This document shows positions 24,607 to 33,037 of a stretch of DNA of 34,561 nucleotides, in pieces; within the stretch, counting starts at the first letter, position 1; each line of letters begins with the position of its first letter. Source of the DNA: an uncultured Pseudomonadota bacterium. Its GTDB lineage: Bacteria > Desulfobacterota > Syntrophorhabdia > Syntrophorhabdales > Syntrophorhabdaceae. Position numbers and translations under genes: made by a program. The notes below the pieces were generated by a model. The model had not been told where the DNA came from and did not search any database. It was given only the letters and a program-made list of their open reading frames with translations. The stretch covers positions 1 to 34,561 of the forward strand of contig CALMFJ010000164.1 of assembly GCA_937862865.1 (NCBI GenBank). Reading direction: 5' to 3'.

Positions 24607-26013
24607 TCATCTTTTTTTAGAACCGTCCGGTCCCTTGAATACCTTGCCGGGGTTTAGAAGACCTTTCGGATCGAAGGCATCCTTGACCCTTTTCATGAGA
24701 GGCAGAACCTCTCCGCCAAGCTGCAGGGGAAGATAATCCATGACCGTCAGTCCGACGCCGTGTTCGCCTGTAAGGGAACCTCCCATCGCAACCGTTTCGC
24801 GGTAGATCTGTTCGAGCAGACGGTACGCCTCGTCAAGCTCCGCAAAATTCCTGCGCCGATAGAGTATCGTCACATGAAGATTGCCGTCCCCTGCATGGCC
24901 GTATGTGGCTATCCGCAGCGCATCGCCGTGTTTGAGGTTTCGCACGAACCGGACGAGAAAAGGGAGCTTATACCGGGGAACGGCGACATCCGCCTCCAGG
25001 TGGTCTTTGCCCAGGGCCTTAAGCGACGGCAGCACTTCCCTGCGCGAGAGCCAGAACCTGTCGGCCTCCGCATCGTCGGCGGCAAGGTGCACATCGAATG
25101 TCCCGGGAGCATTCCTGCACAGGGCGTGCAACTCGCGGGCCTCATTGTCGACTGCGTCCTCGCTGTGCCCGTCGATCTCGATGAGGACCATTGCGGCGGC
25201 CGTGCGGTCAAGGGGGATGTTCAAATAACCGGCCACGGTGTTTATCGCGATTGTATCCATCAACTCCACCGCACAGGGCATAATGCCGGTCCTGAATACC
25301 GCCACGATGAGGTCGGCCGCCGACACCAGGTCATCGAGGTAAGCAACGATTGTCCGGCGGACGCGCGGCCGTGTCAGGATACGCAGCGTGATCTTCGTAA
25401 TAACAGCGAGTGTCCCCTCCGAGCCAGTTATAAGCGAGATGAGGTCGTATCCCGCAACATTCTTGAGCGTTTTCCCGCCGAGGGTTATTGTCTCGCCCGA
25501 TGGGAGTACGGCTTCAATGCCGCGTACATAATCCCGGGTCACGCCGTATTTTACCGCGCGGGTGTATCCTGCATTCTCCGCCACATTTCCCCCGAGTGTA
25601 CTGTCGACGGTGCTTGACGGGTCCGGCGGGAAGAAGAGCCCCCGTTCGTTCAAGGCCTTTTGAAGGTCGTTGGATATGACCCCTGGTTCCACGACGGCAA
25701 ACATGTTCGCCTCGTCTATCTCGAGGATCCGGTTCATCCGCGGGAATGCGAGGACAACGCCGCCGGTTACCGGCACCGCGCCTCCCGACAGGCCCGTCCT
25801 TCCTCCCTGCGGAGTGACCGCGACATTGTGCATAGAACAGCATCGCATGATCCGCGAAACCTGTTCCGTATTCTCGGGCAGGACAGCTGCCTGCGGCAGC
25901 GAATGCCTTTCCGTCGCGTCATATGAAAAGTGAGAGAGATTATCCTTATCGGTGATGATCTGGTCTTCTTTGAGGAAGTTTCCTATTTCGCGCAAGAAGT
26001 CGTCAAAGGCCAT
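24607..26013 (-). CDS. FAD-binding oxidase, glycolate oxidase GlcD-like
   Basis: 468 residues. The FAD-binding_4 (PCMH-type) domain fills the first half: TPQGGRTGLSGGAVPVTGG, PDPSSTVDSTLGGNVAENAG (in part) and YDLISLITGSEGTLAVIT. The C-terminal half is FAD-oxidase_C: YGHAGDGNLHV, GEHGVG and DPKGLLNPGKVF. These are typical of GlcD, D-lactate dehydrogenase and 2-hydroxyacid oxidases. No GlcE/GlcF-like iron-sulfur partner is in the window, so substrate and electron acceptor are unknown. It lies downstream of the peptidase gene, with a 67-base gap, on the same strand. Confidence 0.9.
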   Translation of the reverse strand: MAFDDFLREIGNFLKEDQIITDKDNLSHFSYDATERHSLPQAAVLPENTEQVSRIMRCCSMHNVAVTPQGGRTGLSGGAVPVTGGVVLAFPRMNRILEIDEANMFAVVEPGVISNDLQKALNERGLFFPPDPSSTVDSTLGGNVAENAGYTRAVKYGVTRDYVRGIEAVLPSGETITLGGKTLKNVAGYDLISLITGSEGTLAVITKITLRILTRPRVRRTIVAYLDDLVSAADLIVAVFRTGIMPCAVELMDTIAINTVAGYLNIPLDRTAAAMVLIEIDGHSEDAVDNEARELHALCRNAPGTFDVHLAADDAEADRFWLSRREVLPSLKALGKDHLEADVAVPRYKLPFLVRFVRNLKHGDALRIATYGHAGDGNLHVTILYRRRNFAELDEAYRLLEQIYRETVAMGGSLTGEHGVGLTVMDYLPLQLGGEVLPLMKRVKDAFDPKGLLNPGKVFKGPDGSKKR

Positions 26014-26080
26014 ACTTCGTCAATTATATCCGTCAGGCCCCGAAGGAGCAACAGAATTAGCTCGCACGGCGAGCGACCTG

Positions 26081-27283
26081 TCATACGTAAACGATGTCGA
26101 GCGGAGTTTTCGTCAGCCTCTCAAGCCCGTCTTTTCGCACCACAAAATCCACTTCAATTCCTATTGCGCCCTCGCCGGGGAAGATGAACTTCGGCTCGAA
26201 GGCGAAGACCATGCCTTCCTTCAAGAGTATCTTGTGGCGCGGAGTGATGACCGGCAGTTCGTTGATCTCGAGCCCGAGGCCGTGGCCGATGAATGCGACC
26301 TGGCCCTCTCCATGCCCCATGAAATGGGCTTCGAGGCCCGCCTCCTTCACGCGCTTGAAAGCCCTTCCGAAAATTTCGGTCCCGTCGATGCCTTCCTTTG
26401 CGAAGCCCATCGTCTCTTCGATGATCTCCCGGGAGACCTCGAAGGGTTTATGGAAGACGTCTTTGAGCGGTCCCGTTGCGTATGCCCGTGTCTCGTCGGT
26501 GATGTACCCGTTGTAGCCTCCCCCGTAGTCGACGATCACGGGGACGCCGTGCCTGACCACATTGACGGATGCGCCCTGTCCGATGGCGTGGGTGAGCCCG
26601 ATGCCGGATATCGGGACATCGGCGCCCGAGGTCACCGTCGTCGAATACCCGTGGGTGACGTAGCAGCTCATCATTTCCTGGTTGAGGCCCCGCATCCTCA
26701 AAAATCCCTGGTGCCCCCGCTTTCTGCCTTCGGCAAGAAGCTCCGCATCGATATCGACCTCGCGGATGCCTTCTCTTATTATGGTCTTTGCCTTTTCGAA
26801 GACGCGCTCGCAGATTGCGCCCGATTTCCTGAGCTGTTCGATCTCGAATTCGCTCTTCGTGATCTTGCAGTCACGGATGATCGCGGAGAGGTCGCCGACA
26901 TCGGCGAGCCCCAGCAGCGATTTCCATCTTTGATATATCGCGACGGGGACGACATCGAGTTCCATTGCACACCGCGCCGGGTACATCTTCTTTTCGACCA
27001 GTATATCCTTTACCTCTTTGTCCCGCTTGATGGGAATGATCTCGAGAGGGGTCTCGATCCGTGCGCGGTAGAGGCTCTTCTCGACGAAGAACGCCGGGCC
27101 GTGCTCCGCGGATACCGCGAGGACCCCGCGCTGGAGCGTTCCCGTGAAATACAGGATATCGACGTTCTGGAGAATGATCGCAAGCTCGATGCCCTGCGCC
27201 GCCATCCCTGCACGAAGCTTGTCGATCCGTGCGTCTATCTCGTATCCCGGTGTGAGATCACCGGTGTTTAGCGTCTTCAACAT
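26081..27283 (-). CDS. Xaa-Pro peptidase (M24 family)
   Basis: 400 residues from ATG 27283, set by GGAGG ten bases upstream; this ATG lies inside proS, so the two genes overlap by 26 bases. The creatinase-like N-terminal domain (about 1-170) precedes the pita-bread M24 domain. The five metal ligands of a dinuclear peptidase are visible: two Asp in VDYGGGYNGYITDETRAY (about residues 251-268), His in FIGHGLGLEIN, Glu in AFEPKFIFPGEG, Glu in GIEVDF. It should release N-terminal residues before proline, or cleave Xaa-Pro dipeptides. Coupling to the prolyl-tRNA synthetase gene makes a proline-recycling theme likely but unproven. Confidence 0.9.
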   Translation of the reverse strand: MLKTLNTGDLTPGYEIDARIDKLRAGMAAQGIELAIILQNVDILYFTGTLQRGVLAVSAEHGPAFFVEKSLYRARIETPLEIIPIKRDKEVKDILVEKKMYPARCAMELDVVPVAIYQRWKSLLGLADVGDLSAIIRDCKITKSEFEIEQLRKSGAICERVFEKAKTIIREGIREVDIDAELLAEGRKRGHQGFLRMRGLNQEMMSCYVTHGYSTTVTSGADVPISGIGLTHAIGQGASVNVVRHGVPVIVDYGGGYNGYITDETRAYATGPLKDVFHKPFEVSREIIEETMGFAKEGIDGTEIFGRAFKRVKEAGLEAHFMGHGEGQVAFIGHGLGLEINELPVITPRHKILLKEGMVFAFEPKFIFPGEGAIGIEVDFVVRKDGLERLTKTPLDIVYV

Positions 27284-28973
27284 AGCGTATGATCCTCCCG
27301 GCCGCCTCTGCAACAGGCACCTTTTCAAAGTCTTTGCTCTCGCGTCTCTTTATCTCGACGATGCCTTCTTTAAGCCCCCGCTCGCCGATGGTCACCCGAA
27401 GGGGTATCCCGATCAGGTCGCAATCCTTGAACTTAACGCCCGGACGCTCATCGCGGTCGTCCATGACCACGTCGATCCCCTTGCTCAAGAGCTCTTCATA
27501 TATGGCCCCGGCAACGTTCATGCTCTCGTCGTGGCCCGTGTTGACGGGAAGGACATCGACCTCGAACGGGGCGATAGGAATGGGCAGTATCATGCCGTTC
27601 TCGTCGTTCCCCTGTTCGATCGCCGCTGCGACGGTCCTGCCGACGCCGATCCCGTAGCACCCCATGATCATGAACTGCTCCTTGCCTTCGTTGTCGAGGA
27701 AGGTCGCGTTCATGGCCTGCGAATATTTGAGGCCGAGCTTGAAGATGTGCCCGACCTCGATGCCTCGTGTCGCAACGAGCTTGCCGCTATCGCACCGGGG
27801 GCACCCGTCCCCGGCGACGGCAACCTTTATATCGTAGAAGCCCTTCACGGTAAAATCGCCGAGGTTGGCGTCGACGACGTGAACGTCGCGCTCGTTGCCG
27901 CCGATAACGAAGTTTTCCATGAACTTGAGGTCCATGTCCGCGTAAAGGGGTATTGTGAGGCCGATGGGCCCGGAGAAGCCGAGCAGGCCTCCCGTGACCT
28001 CCTCGATCGTCCGCTCGTCCGCAAGCTCGAGCGAATCGAGCTTCAGGAGGTTCTTCAGTTTCGTGTCATTTATCTCGCGGTCGCCGCGGACGAGGACGCC
28101 GATGACCCCCTGGTCTGTATTGTAGATGATCGTTTTGAGGAGTCTGTCCGGGGTTATCCCGAGGAATTTCGAGACCTCGTCTATCTTGCGCTGGCCGGGT
28201 GTCGGCACGCGTTTGCTGAGGCCGGCTTTCGCGCCCGGAGGCTCGATCCCCGTGACACCGACCTCGGCCCTTTCCAGGTTCGCGGCATACCCGCACGCAT
28301 CGCAGGATATAATGATGTCCTCCCCGGTGTCCGCGAGCACCATGAACTCGTGGGAAAAGCTCCCGCCGATCTGCCCGGTGTCCGCCTCGACGACGCGGAA
28401 TTTGAACCCGCACCGCTCGAAGATGCTGACGTACGCCTCGTACATGTCCTTGTAGCTTTTCTCCGCCGCCGGCTCGTCCGCATCGAAGCTGTACGCGTCC
28501 TTCATCGAGAACTCACGGGAGCGCATTATGCCGAAGCGGGGGCGTATCTCATCCCGGAACTTGTTCTGGATCTGGTACAGGTTGACGGGCAGGTCCTTGT
28601 ATGATTTTACCTCGCGCCGCACGAGGTCGGTGACGACCTCCTCGTGCGTGGGCCCGAGGCACAGTTCGCGGTTGTTCCGGTCGACAAAGCGCAGGAGCTC
28701 CTTGCCGTATTTCTCCCAGCGCGTGCTCTCGACCCACAGCTCCTTCGGCTGGACCGCCGGCATGAGTATCTCCTGGGCCCCCTTCCTGTTCATCTCTTCG
28801 CGGATGATCCGCTCGACCTTCCTGAGTGACCGCAAACCGAGGGGAAGCCATGTGTACACGCCCGATGCGAGGCGCCGTATGAAACCCGCCCGGAGCATCA
28901 GCCGATGGCTCGCTACCTCGGCTTCCTTCGGGTCTTCTTTAACAGTCGGAATGAACATTTTGGAAAACAGCAT
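27258..28973 (-). CDS. proS: Prolyl-tRNA synthetase (bacterial type)
   Basis: 571 residues, the same as the usual bacterial type (about 572). A class II synthetase with the bacterial INS editing domain inserted between motifs 2 and 3 (GVIGVLVRGDREINDTKLKNLL, in part), which hydrolyses mischarged Ala-tRNA-Pro. Signatures: LPLGLRSLRKVERIIREEMNR at motif 1, FRDEIRPRFGIMRSREFSMKDAYSF (in part) at motif 2, and GIGVGRTVAAAIEQ at motif 3. No T-box-like leader is evident, only a plain promoter about 85-110 bases upstream. The peptidase gene overlaps its end. Confidence 0.97.
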   Translation of the reverse strand: MLFSKMFIPTVKEDPKEAEVASHRLMLRAGFIRRLASGVYTWLPLGLRSLRKVERIIREEMNRKGAQEILMPAVQPKELWVESTRWEKYGKELLRFVDRNNRELCLGPTHEEVVTDLVRREVKSYKDLPVNLYQIQNKFRDEIRPRFGIMRSREFSMKDAYSFDADEPAAEKSYKDMYEAYVSIFERCGFKFRVVEADTGQIGGSFSHEFMVLADTGEDIIISCDACGYAANLERAEVGVTGIEPPGAKAGLSKRVPTPGQRKIDEVSKFLGITPDRLLKTIIYNTDQGVIGVLVRGDREINDTKLKNLLKLDSLELADERTIEEVTGGLLGFSGPIGLTIPLYADMDLKFMENFVIGGNERDVHVVDANLGDFTVKGFYDIKVAVAGDGCPRCDSGKLVATRGIEVGHIFKLGLKYSQAMNATFLDNEGKEQFMIMGCYGIGVGRTVAAAIEQGNDENGMILPIPIAPFEVDVLPVNTGHDESMNVAGAIYEELLSKGIDVVMDDRDERPGVKFKDCDLIGIPLRVTIGERGLKEGIVEIKRRESKDFEKVPVAEAAGRIIRYVEDAKHR

Positions 28974-29057
28974 GATTGCTCCTTACAATGATGTGAGCGA
29001 TGCCTGTTGCCACGAGATTCGCAACGGATTGATGTGCAGATCTCAAAAAGCTGAGAA

Positions 29058-29086
29058 AATCTACCACTTTTTGACGTTATGGGCAA
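29058..29086 (-). promoter_or_regulatory. Promoter candidate of proS
   Basis: Minus-strand TTGCCC (29086-29081), exact 17-base spacer, TAGATT (29063-29058). The expected start near 29051 gives a leader of about 78 bases before proS. Confidence 0.45.
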
Positions 29087-29098
29087 GACCTCAAGATG

Positions 29099-29135
29099 CC
29101 GTCAGACGCAAGACGTAAAACGTAAAACGTACGTA
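29099..29135. repeat. Short tandem-like repeat between proS and the transfer cluster
   Basis: GCCGTCAGACGCAAGACGTAAAACGTAAAACGTACGTAC contains ACGTAAAACGTAAAACGTACGT, a decaying tandem of ACGTAAA-type units (AGACG(C/T)AAGACGT). Such runs are seen between genes in several deltaproteobacteria. It sits just at the boundary where housekeeping genes end and the secretion cluster begins. The rest of 28974-29244 shows no gene. Confidence 0.5.
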
Positions 29136-29244
29136 CAGACATTCGGGGGGAAGATCGGGAACCCTGACGCCTGAGGACGTGGGCGGCTGACAGCGGGAAG
29201 GACAGGCCGCTTCCGGCGCGGCACCGGGCTATTCTATTCCATGA

Positions 29245-30921
29245 ATGCCACGATCGATCAACGACAGGGCCGAACGCGCAAGGATCACGCCAACCTCAAG
29301 ACTGCACCCCCGCACCTGGCTCACCATCCGCTGGGTAAACCCGTTCGTTATGACGGTATGCTCGGCCGGAACGGCGCTTCTCAGCCCTTTCTTTGCCGTT
29401 TGCATCTTTATTGCAGGTGTGGTCATTCAACTTATGGCTTCGGACAATTCTCCCGGGTCGGTTTTCGCGAGAAAGCCCGGAGACACCGCAATTCTTCTCG
29501 GAGAGGATGAATACGGAATACCGGTCCTCCTGCCGGTGTCGGAAGTAACACGCCACGGGATGCTCATCGGTACGACGGGATCGGGCAAGACGACTGCCAT
29601 TAGAAGCGTCGCAGAGTCGATCATGAAACTCGGCGGCGGGTTTTGTTTCATAGACGGCAAATCGGACGTGACCGATACATACGAAGTGCTTTATGAAATA
29701 GTGGACAGCTGCGACCGGCTGGAAGATTTGCTCGTCCTCAATTTCCTTAACCCGTCGCAATCCCACACATTTAATTTCATGACCCACGGCGATGCCGATT
29801 TTCTCGCCGAGATCATGACAGGGTTCTTAAAGCAGGCCGGGGGGGACCAGGTTTACTGGCAGGAGCGAGGAAAGATACTCATGAAGGCGGTGCTTGCCCA
29901 ACTGGTATACAGAAGGGACCACCCCGACATTTTCGGGGATTACGGGCTTACCCCATCTGAGGTCCGCCGTCATCTTTCATTCGATGCGGTCCTCGCCCTG
30001 GAGGCGGATAACAGGTATCCGTTACACGACGACGGAATACCCGTAAAGGCCCGGCTCAGGGCATTGCTTAACGAATTGCCCGGCTGGGAGGAATACCGTA
30101 CTGCAAGTCAGGGAGGCAGAATGTCATCGGCGGCGGCCGAGGTGTTGCGCCAGTACGGGTTTTTTGTCCAGCAATGGGGGGCTCCCCTTGACCTTCTTGC
30201 CGGAACATTCAACCGGATATTCGATACCGATGCGCCGGAGATCGATATGGTCGACGTGGTTGCCAACAGCCGTGTACTTGTTGTTCTCCTGCCGTCATTG
30301 TCGTATTCGCTTTCAACCCTTCAAGCACTGGGGAGGTTGACCCTCAACGCTTTTAAGATTGCCCTCACAACAGCTCTGGGAACGAGGGTCGAAGGCGACT
30401 ACGAAGAGATCCGCCGTGAGGTGAAAAGACGGCGGCCGGAGGTCCCTTTTACACTGATCGCCGACGAATACGGTTCATATGCTGTGGAAGGTTTCGATAC
30501 GGTGCTTGCGCAGGGCAGGTCCCTGGGATTCGGGGTGGTCATATCGGTCCAGGAGCTGGCGTCACTCTTCAAGGCTTCCGAAACTGACGCGAAACGCCTG
30601 ATAGGCAACACAAATTACAAGATTATAATGAAAGTCGAAGACACGGATACAGCAAAATTCCTCGGAGAGAGAGCGGGAGAATCATTTTTCATGATGCCGA
30701 ATATCCGCAACGAAGGTGCAGTAGTGGAAAATCTCGGCAATTGGGACGGGACGTATGCCTTTCAGAAAGGGAACAGGATCGAAGTGAGAGACCTGACCGG
30801 TCTTACAACAGGTGAAGGCTATGTGTTTGCCGGGGATGTGGTCAGGCGCTTCAAGACCCGTTATATCCCTCCCAGAGGTAATGTCAGAGAAATGCTGCTC
30901 ACCAAATATGTTAAGAGGTAA
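29245..30921 (+). CDS. Type IVB coupling ATPase, TrbC/DotL-like
   Basis: 558 residues. A hydrophobic N-terminal region (about 32-62) anchors it in the inner membrane; the rest is a cytoplasmic RecA-like ATPase with Walker A GTTGSGKT (109-116) and Walker B FTLIADEYG (D407, E408). After Walker B, AQGRSLGFGVVISVQELASL and NTNYKIIMKVEDTDTA resemble the segment shared by TrbC (IncI plasmids) and DotL (Legionella) more than VirD4/TraD of type IVA. Coupling ATPases bring the DNA-relaxase complex or effectors to the secretion channel. At 558 residues it is far shorter than DotL/TrbC (about 760-780), lacking the C-terminal adaptor-binding extension. ATG 29245 is used; no clear ribosome site. Confidence 0.75.
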   Translation: MPRSINDRAERARITPTSRLHPRTWLTIRWVNPFVMTVCSAGTALLSPFFAVCIFIAGVVIQLMASDNSPGSVFARKPGDTAILLGEDEYGIPVLLPVSEVTRHGMLIGTTGSGKTTAIRSVAESIMKLGGGFCFIDGKSDVTDTYEVLYEIVDSCDRLEDLLVLNFLNPSQSHTFNFMTHGDADFLAEIMTGFLKQAGGDQVYWQERGKILMKAVLAQLVYRRDHPDIFGDYGLTPSEVRRHLSFDAVLALEADNRYPLHDDGIPVKARLRALLNELPGWEEYRTASQGGRMSSAAAEVLRQYGFFVQQWGAPLDLLAGTFNRIFDTDAPEIDMVDVVANSRVLVVLLPSLSYSLSTLQALGRLTLNAFKIALTTALGTRVEGDYEEIRREVKRRRPEVPFTLIADEYGSYAVEGFDTVLAQGRSLGFGVVISVQELASLFKASETDAKRLIGNTNYKIIMKVEDTDTAKFLGERAGESFFMMPNIRNEGAVVENLGNWDGTYAFQKGNRIEVRDLTGLTTGEGYVFAGDVVRRFKTRYIPPRGNVREMLLTKYVKR

Positions 30922-30978
30922 AAGCCCGGCACCGTAAGATAGAGCTGCCGGCACCCGGACCGCGGAGCAGAGCACAGG

Positions 30979-31242
30979 CTACCAGTTGACCTTGATGACA
31001 TTGCCCACGTCAAGGCCGCAGTTATGCAAGGTGCTGACAGCTACGGATGAGAGTGTTTTGTAGGATGTCAGGCATGACCCGATAATAATGAGCTTTCCGC
31101 CCCCGCTGCCGCCCTTCGCCGCTTCGTTGCCGTGTGCCAGCCGGATAAGCCCCCTGATTATAAGGAAGACCCCGATTACCGGTATGACAGGTGAAACGGT
31201 CGACTGGGCATTGTTCAAGAATTCCATGATCATTTCAGTCAT
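30979..31242 (-). CDS. Small two-helix membrane protein, opposite strand in the T4SS cluster
   Basis: 87 residues. AAGAGG lies six bases before ATG, so it looks like a real gene. Two hydrophobic helices (VSPVIPVIGVFLIIRGLIRL, about 16-35, and LIIIGSCLTSYKTLSSVAV, about 51-69) flank a basic/glycine-rich loop (HGNEAAKGGSGGGK). Small proteins with this topology are typical of the IcmC/DotE, IcmD/DotP and VirB2/TraC-like components of type IV systems. No specific family can be assigned. It is the only minus-strand gene in the cluster, facing the coupling ATPase and diverging from the DotI-like gene. Confidence 0.6.
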   Translation of the reverse strand: MTEMIMEFLNNAQSTVSPVIPVIGVFLIIRGLIRLAHGNEAAKGGSGGGKLIIIGSCLTSYKTLSSVAVSTLHNCGLDVGNVIKVNW

Positions 31243-31303
31243 ATGAAACCTCTTTGTCGATGAATGCTGCTATTTAACATATAGCAAAGAGGGAGTTTAT
31301 CCG

Positions 31304-31984
31304 GTGAAAGAAGAAACAAAAGTTCCGCGTGTTAAAGAAGACAGCCGGGCGCTCGCCATTGAAATAGGGGTGTTCAAAGGTCTCAGGTTTTCTTCGACAG
31401 CCCTCATCGTGCTCCCCGCGGCGACGCTGGCGCTGTCCATGATGATCGTTATGGCATCGATCGTGATCGTTGCGGTGGGCAAGGGGAAGGATAAGATTGT
31501 GTTTATGGATGCAACGGGCCGGCCGTCATTGATCCGGGTCGATGACCCGGACAGAATATACTGGCCGGAGCTCGAGATCTTCTGCAAGGATGCCATAAAG
31601 GACATCCTTGCATGGACGTATGTTGAAGTGAAATCGAAGGAGGACCTTGCCGGCAGGATGGCCCGTATGTCGCGCCATTTCGATCCCGCAGCATTCAGGG
31701 CATTTTACGAGCCCTACAAAGACAATTACCTCAAATCGCTGTCAGACCAAAAACTGGTCGTGACCGCCGAATGGCATAATCTCAAAGACGCGAAGTTGCA
31801 CGGGAAGGAGGCCGTCGTTCTCGTGGCGGTAAGGTTAAACGCGGTACGCGTTGTCGGTGAGGAGGCTGCCAGTGCTGATATCAAGACCAAGATATATGAG
31901 ATAAAGCTATATAAAGGAGTGCGCAGTGTGGAAAACCCTTTTGGCCTTTACATTGTTCGTTTTTCTGAGCCTGCCGGCGGCTGA
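31304..31984 (+). CDS. DotI/IcmL (TraM)- or TraE/VirB8-like inner-membrane protein
   Basis: 226 residues from GTG 31304, with GGGAG eight bases upstream. One membrane helix (about 32-58, LIVLPAATLALSMMIVMA) follows a 30-residue cytoplasmic start; the remaining 165 residues are periplasmic. That arrangement, with an alpha+beta domain (helices near ELEIFCKDAIKDILAWTYV and FDPAAFRAFYEPY, strands near KLVVTAEWHNLKDA) and a final ENPFGLYIVRF, fits the VirB8 fold shared by type IVA TraE/VirB8 and type IVB DotI/TraM. Position between the coupling ATPase and a VirB9/DotH-like gene supports DotI. The family call is from topology and gene order, not from a search. It overlaps the next gene by 59 bases in another frame. 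Confidence 0.6.
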   Translation: MKEETKVPRVKEDSRALAIEIGVFKGLRFSSTALIVLPAATLALSMMIVMASIVIVAVGKGKDKIVFMDATGRPSLIRVDDPDRIYWPELEIFCKDAIKDILAWTYVEVKSKEDLAGRMARMSRHFDPAAFRAFYEPYKDNYLKSLSDQKLVVTAEWHNLKDAKLHGKEAVVLVAVRLNAVRVVGEEAASADIKTKIYEIKLYKGVRSVENPFGLYIVRFSEPAGG

Positions 31985-32789
31985 TGCCGCAGCGGACAGG
32001 CCAGTGGAGACGGAAAAACAACAGCAGCAAAAGCACCTGCCGGAAGACCAGGTAATTATCCCCCCGTTTGACCTTCCGGAGAAGGACATAGTGGAAATGA
32101 AGGACAAGGCTCAACGCTTGAAACCGATTATCGAAAAAGACAGGGATTTAACACGAATAAAAATAATTGATATAGAGGAAATTCCGGGAATCGTACCGAA
32201 GTTGCATCTTGCGTATGGATATGGCACAGTGCTGAACCTGCCGTTCTCCTTTGCCGGTGAGGATGTCGCGATCGGCTCCCGGGAAAAGTTCACCATCGAA
32301 ATTAAGGACACTTCACTTGTCATCTTTCCTCTCAAAGAATTTAAAACTACAAATTTGATAGTGTTTGAGAAAAAGGACGGGATCTCTTTGCCGCATCATT
32401 ATCTCCTTGCGGAGGACCTGTCATCGGGAGAAGCCGACCTGACGGTCAACGTAAGACGACGAAGCGTGAACGATGTTTCTTCAGCAACGGATGCAGTGGT
32501 GCGTATGATAACCACGCAAAATTTACCAGAAAAAGGTTCGGCCGAAGACTTGCTGCTTGAAGGACGATCACCCTCGCTTGTGAGGCTTGATGAATACCCG
32601 TTTCTGAGCATGATGAAGCTCGTAAAGCCGGACCTGTACGTCTTCATGATAGCTGGCAGGGTAAGCCCTGTCGGCACCGCGGAATTCTGCATCGATCTCG
32701 GAAACGGCACAAGCATAATAGGCTCACGTCAACCCCGCGTCGCGGTACGGAGGATAAGTGATGGGAAAACTTTCAGATACCGGCATTAA
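31926..32789 (+). CDS. DotH/IcmK (TraN)- or TraK/VirB9-like outer-membrane complex protein
   Basis: 287 residues from GTG 31926, with AAAGGAG five to six bases upstream. A signal peptide (about 1-23, SLPAADAAAD) exports it. A Q-rich short linker is followed by beta-rich domains: LAYGYGTVLNLPFSFAGEDV, then FTIEIKDTSLVIFPLKEFKTTNLIVFE, then HYLLAEDLSSGEADLTV. The phrase 'Y-G-x-x-T-V-L-x-L-P-F ... V-x-I-G ... L-x-I-x-P ... T-N-L-I-V' is the shape of the VirB9/TraK/DotH family, a ring component of the outer-membrane core complex. DotH is favoured by the type IVB neighbours. Its end overlaps the small gene at 32761 by 29 bases. Confidence 0.6.
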   Translation: MWKTLLAFTLFVFLSLPAADAAADRPVETEKQQQQKHLPEDQVIIPPFDLPEKDIVEMKDKAQRLKPIIEKDRDLTRIKIIDIEEIPGIVPKLHLAYGYGTVLNLPFSFAGEDVAIGSREKFTIEIKDTSLVIFPLKEFKTTNLIVFEKKDGISLPHHYLLAEDLSSGEADLTVNVRRRSVNDVSSATDAVVRMITTQNLPEKGSAEDLLLEGRSPSLVRLDEYPFLSMMKLVKPDLYVFMIAGRVSPVGTAEFCIDLGNGTSIIGSRQPRVAVRRISDGKTFRYRH

Positions 32790-33030
32790 TGGTTTCATTC
32801 TTGTTTTGCTCGCCGTTTTGATCATTATTGTCCACCAGCCGGTCAGGGCCGGGCAAACTGAAGTGGAGACCGCAATGCCGCCGTCGGCGACACTGTCCCC
32901 GGTTATATCTGTACTGGCGAGGCAGGTCGCTTTTGTAAAGACCTTTTCCATCGATTTTCCTTATCAGTATGAACCGGGTTCTTCAGATGGGGGCAAAAAC
33001 AGGCATATGAAAGGTAGTGCAAAGAAATGA
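32761..33030 (+). CDS. Small exported protein of unknown function
   Basis: 89 residues from ATG 32761, preceded by GGAGG at a seven-base spacing. A single hydrophobic stretch (GFILVLLAVLIIIVH, residues about 11-25) followed by QPVRAGQ looks like a signal peptide. The mature part (about 60 residues) has no cysteine and ends in a basic tail, MKGSAKK. I do not recognise it. Overlaps with both flanking genes (29 bases upstream; adjacent to the next start) show it belongs to the T4SS operon and is translationally coupled to it. Confidence 0.6.
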   Translation: MGKLSDTGINGFILVLLAVLIIIVHQPVRAGQTEVETAMPPSATLSPVISVLARQVAFVKTFSIDFPYQYEPGSSDGGKNRHMKGSAKK

Positions 33031-33037
33031 GGAGCGA

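Noticed and set aside
25952-27271. A 439-residue open frame antisense to the Xaa-Pro peptidase gene
   Set aside because: Shadow of a clear M24 peptidase gene with complete metal ligands.
27144-28604. A 486-residue open frame antisense to proS
   Set aside because: It is a shadow of proS, which has all the expected synthetase motifs; the antisense product resembles nothing.
28974-29090. T-box leader before proS
   Set aside because: No T-box sequence or antiterminator arrangement is seen, only a plain promoter and leader of about 78 bases.
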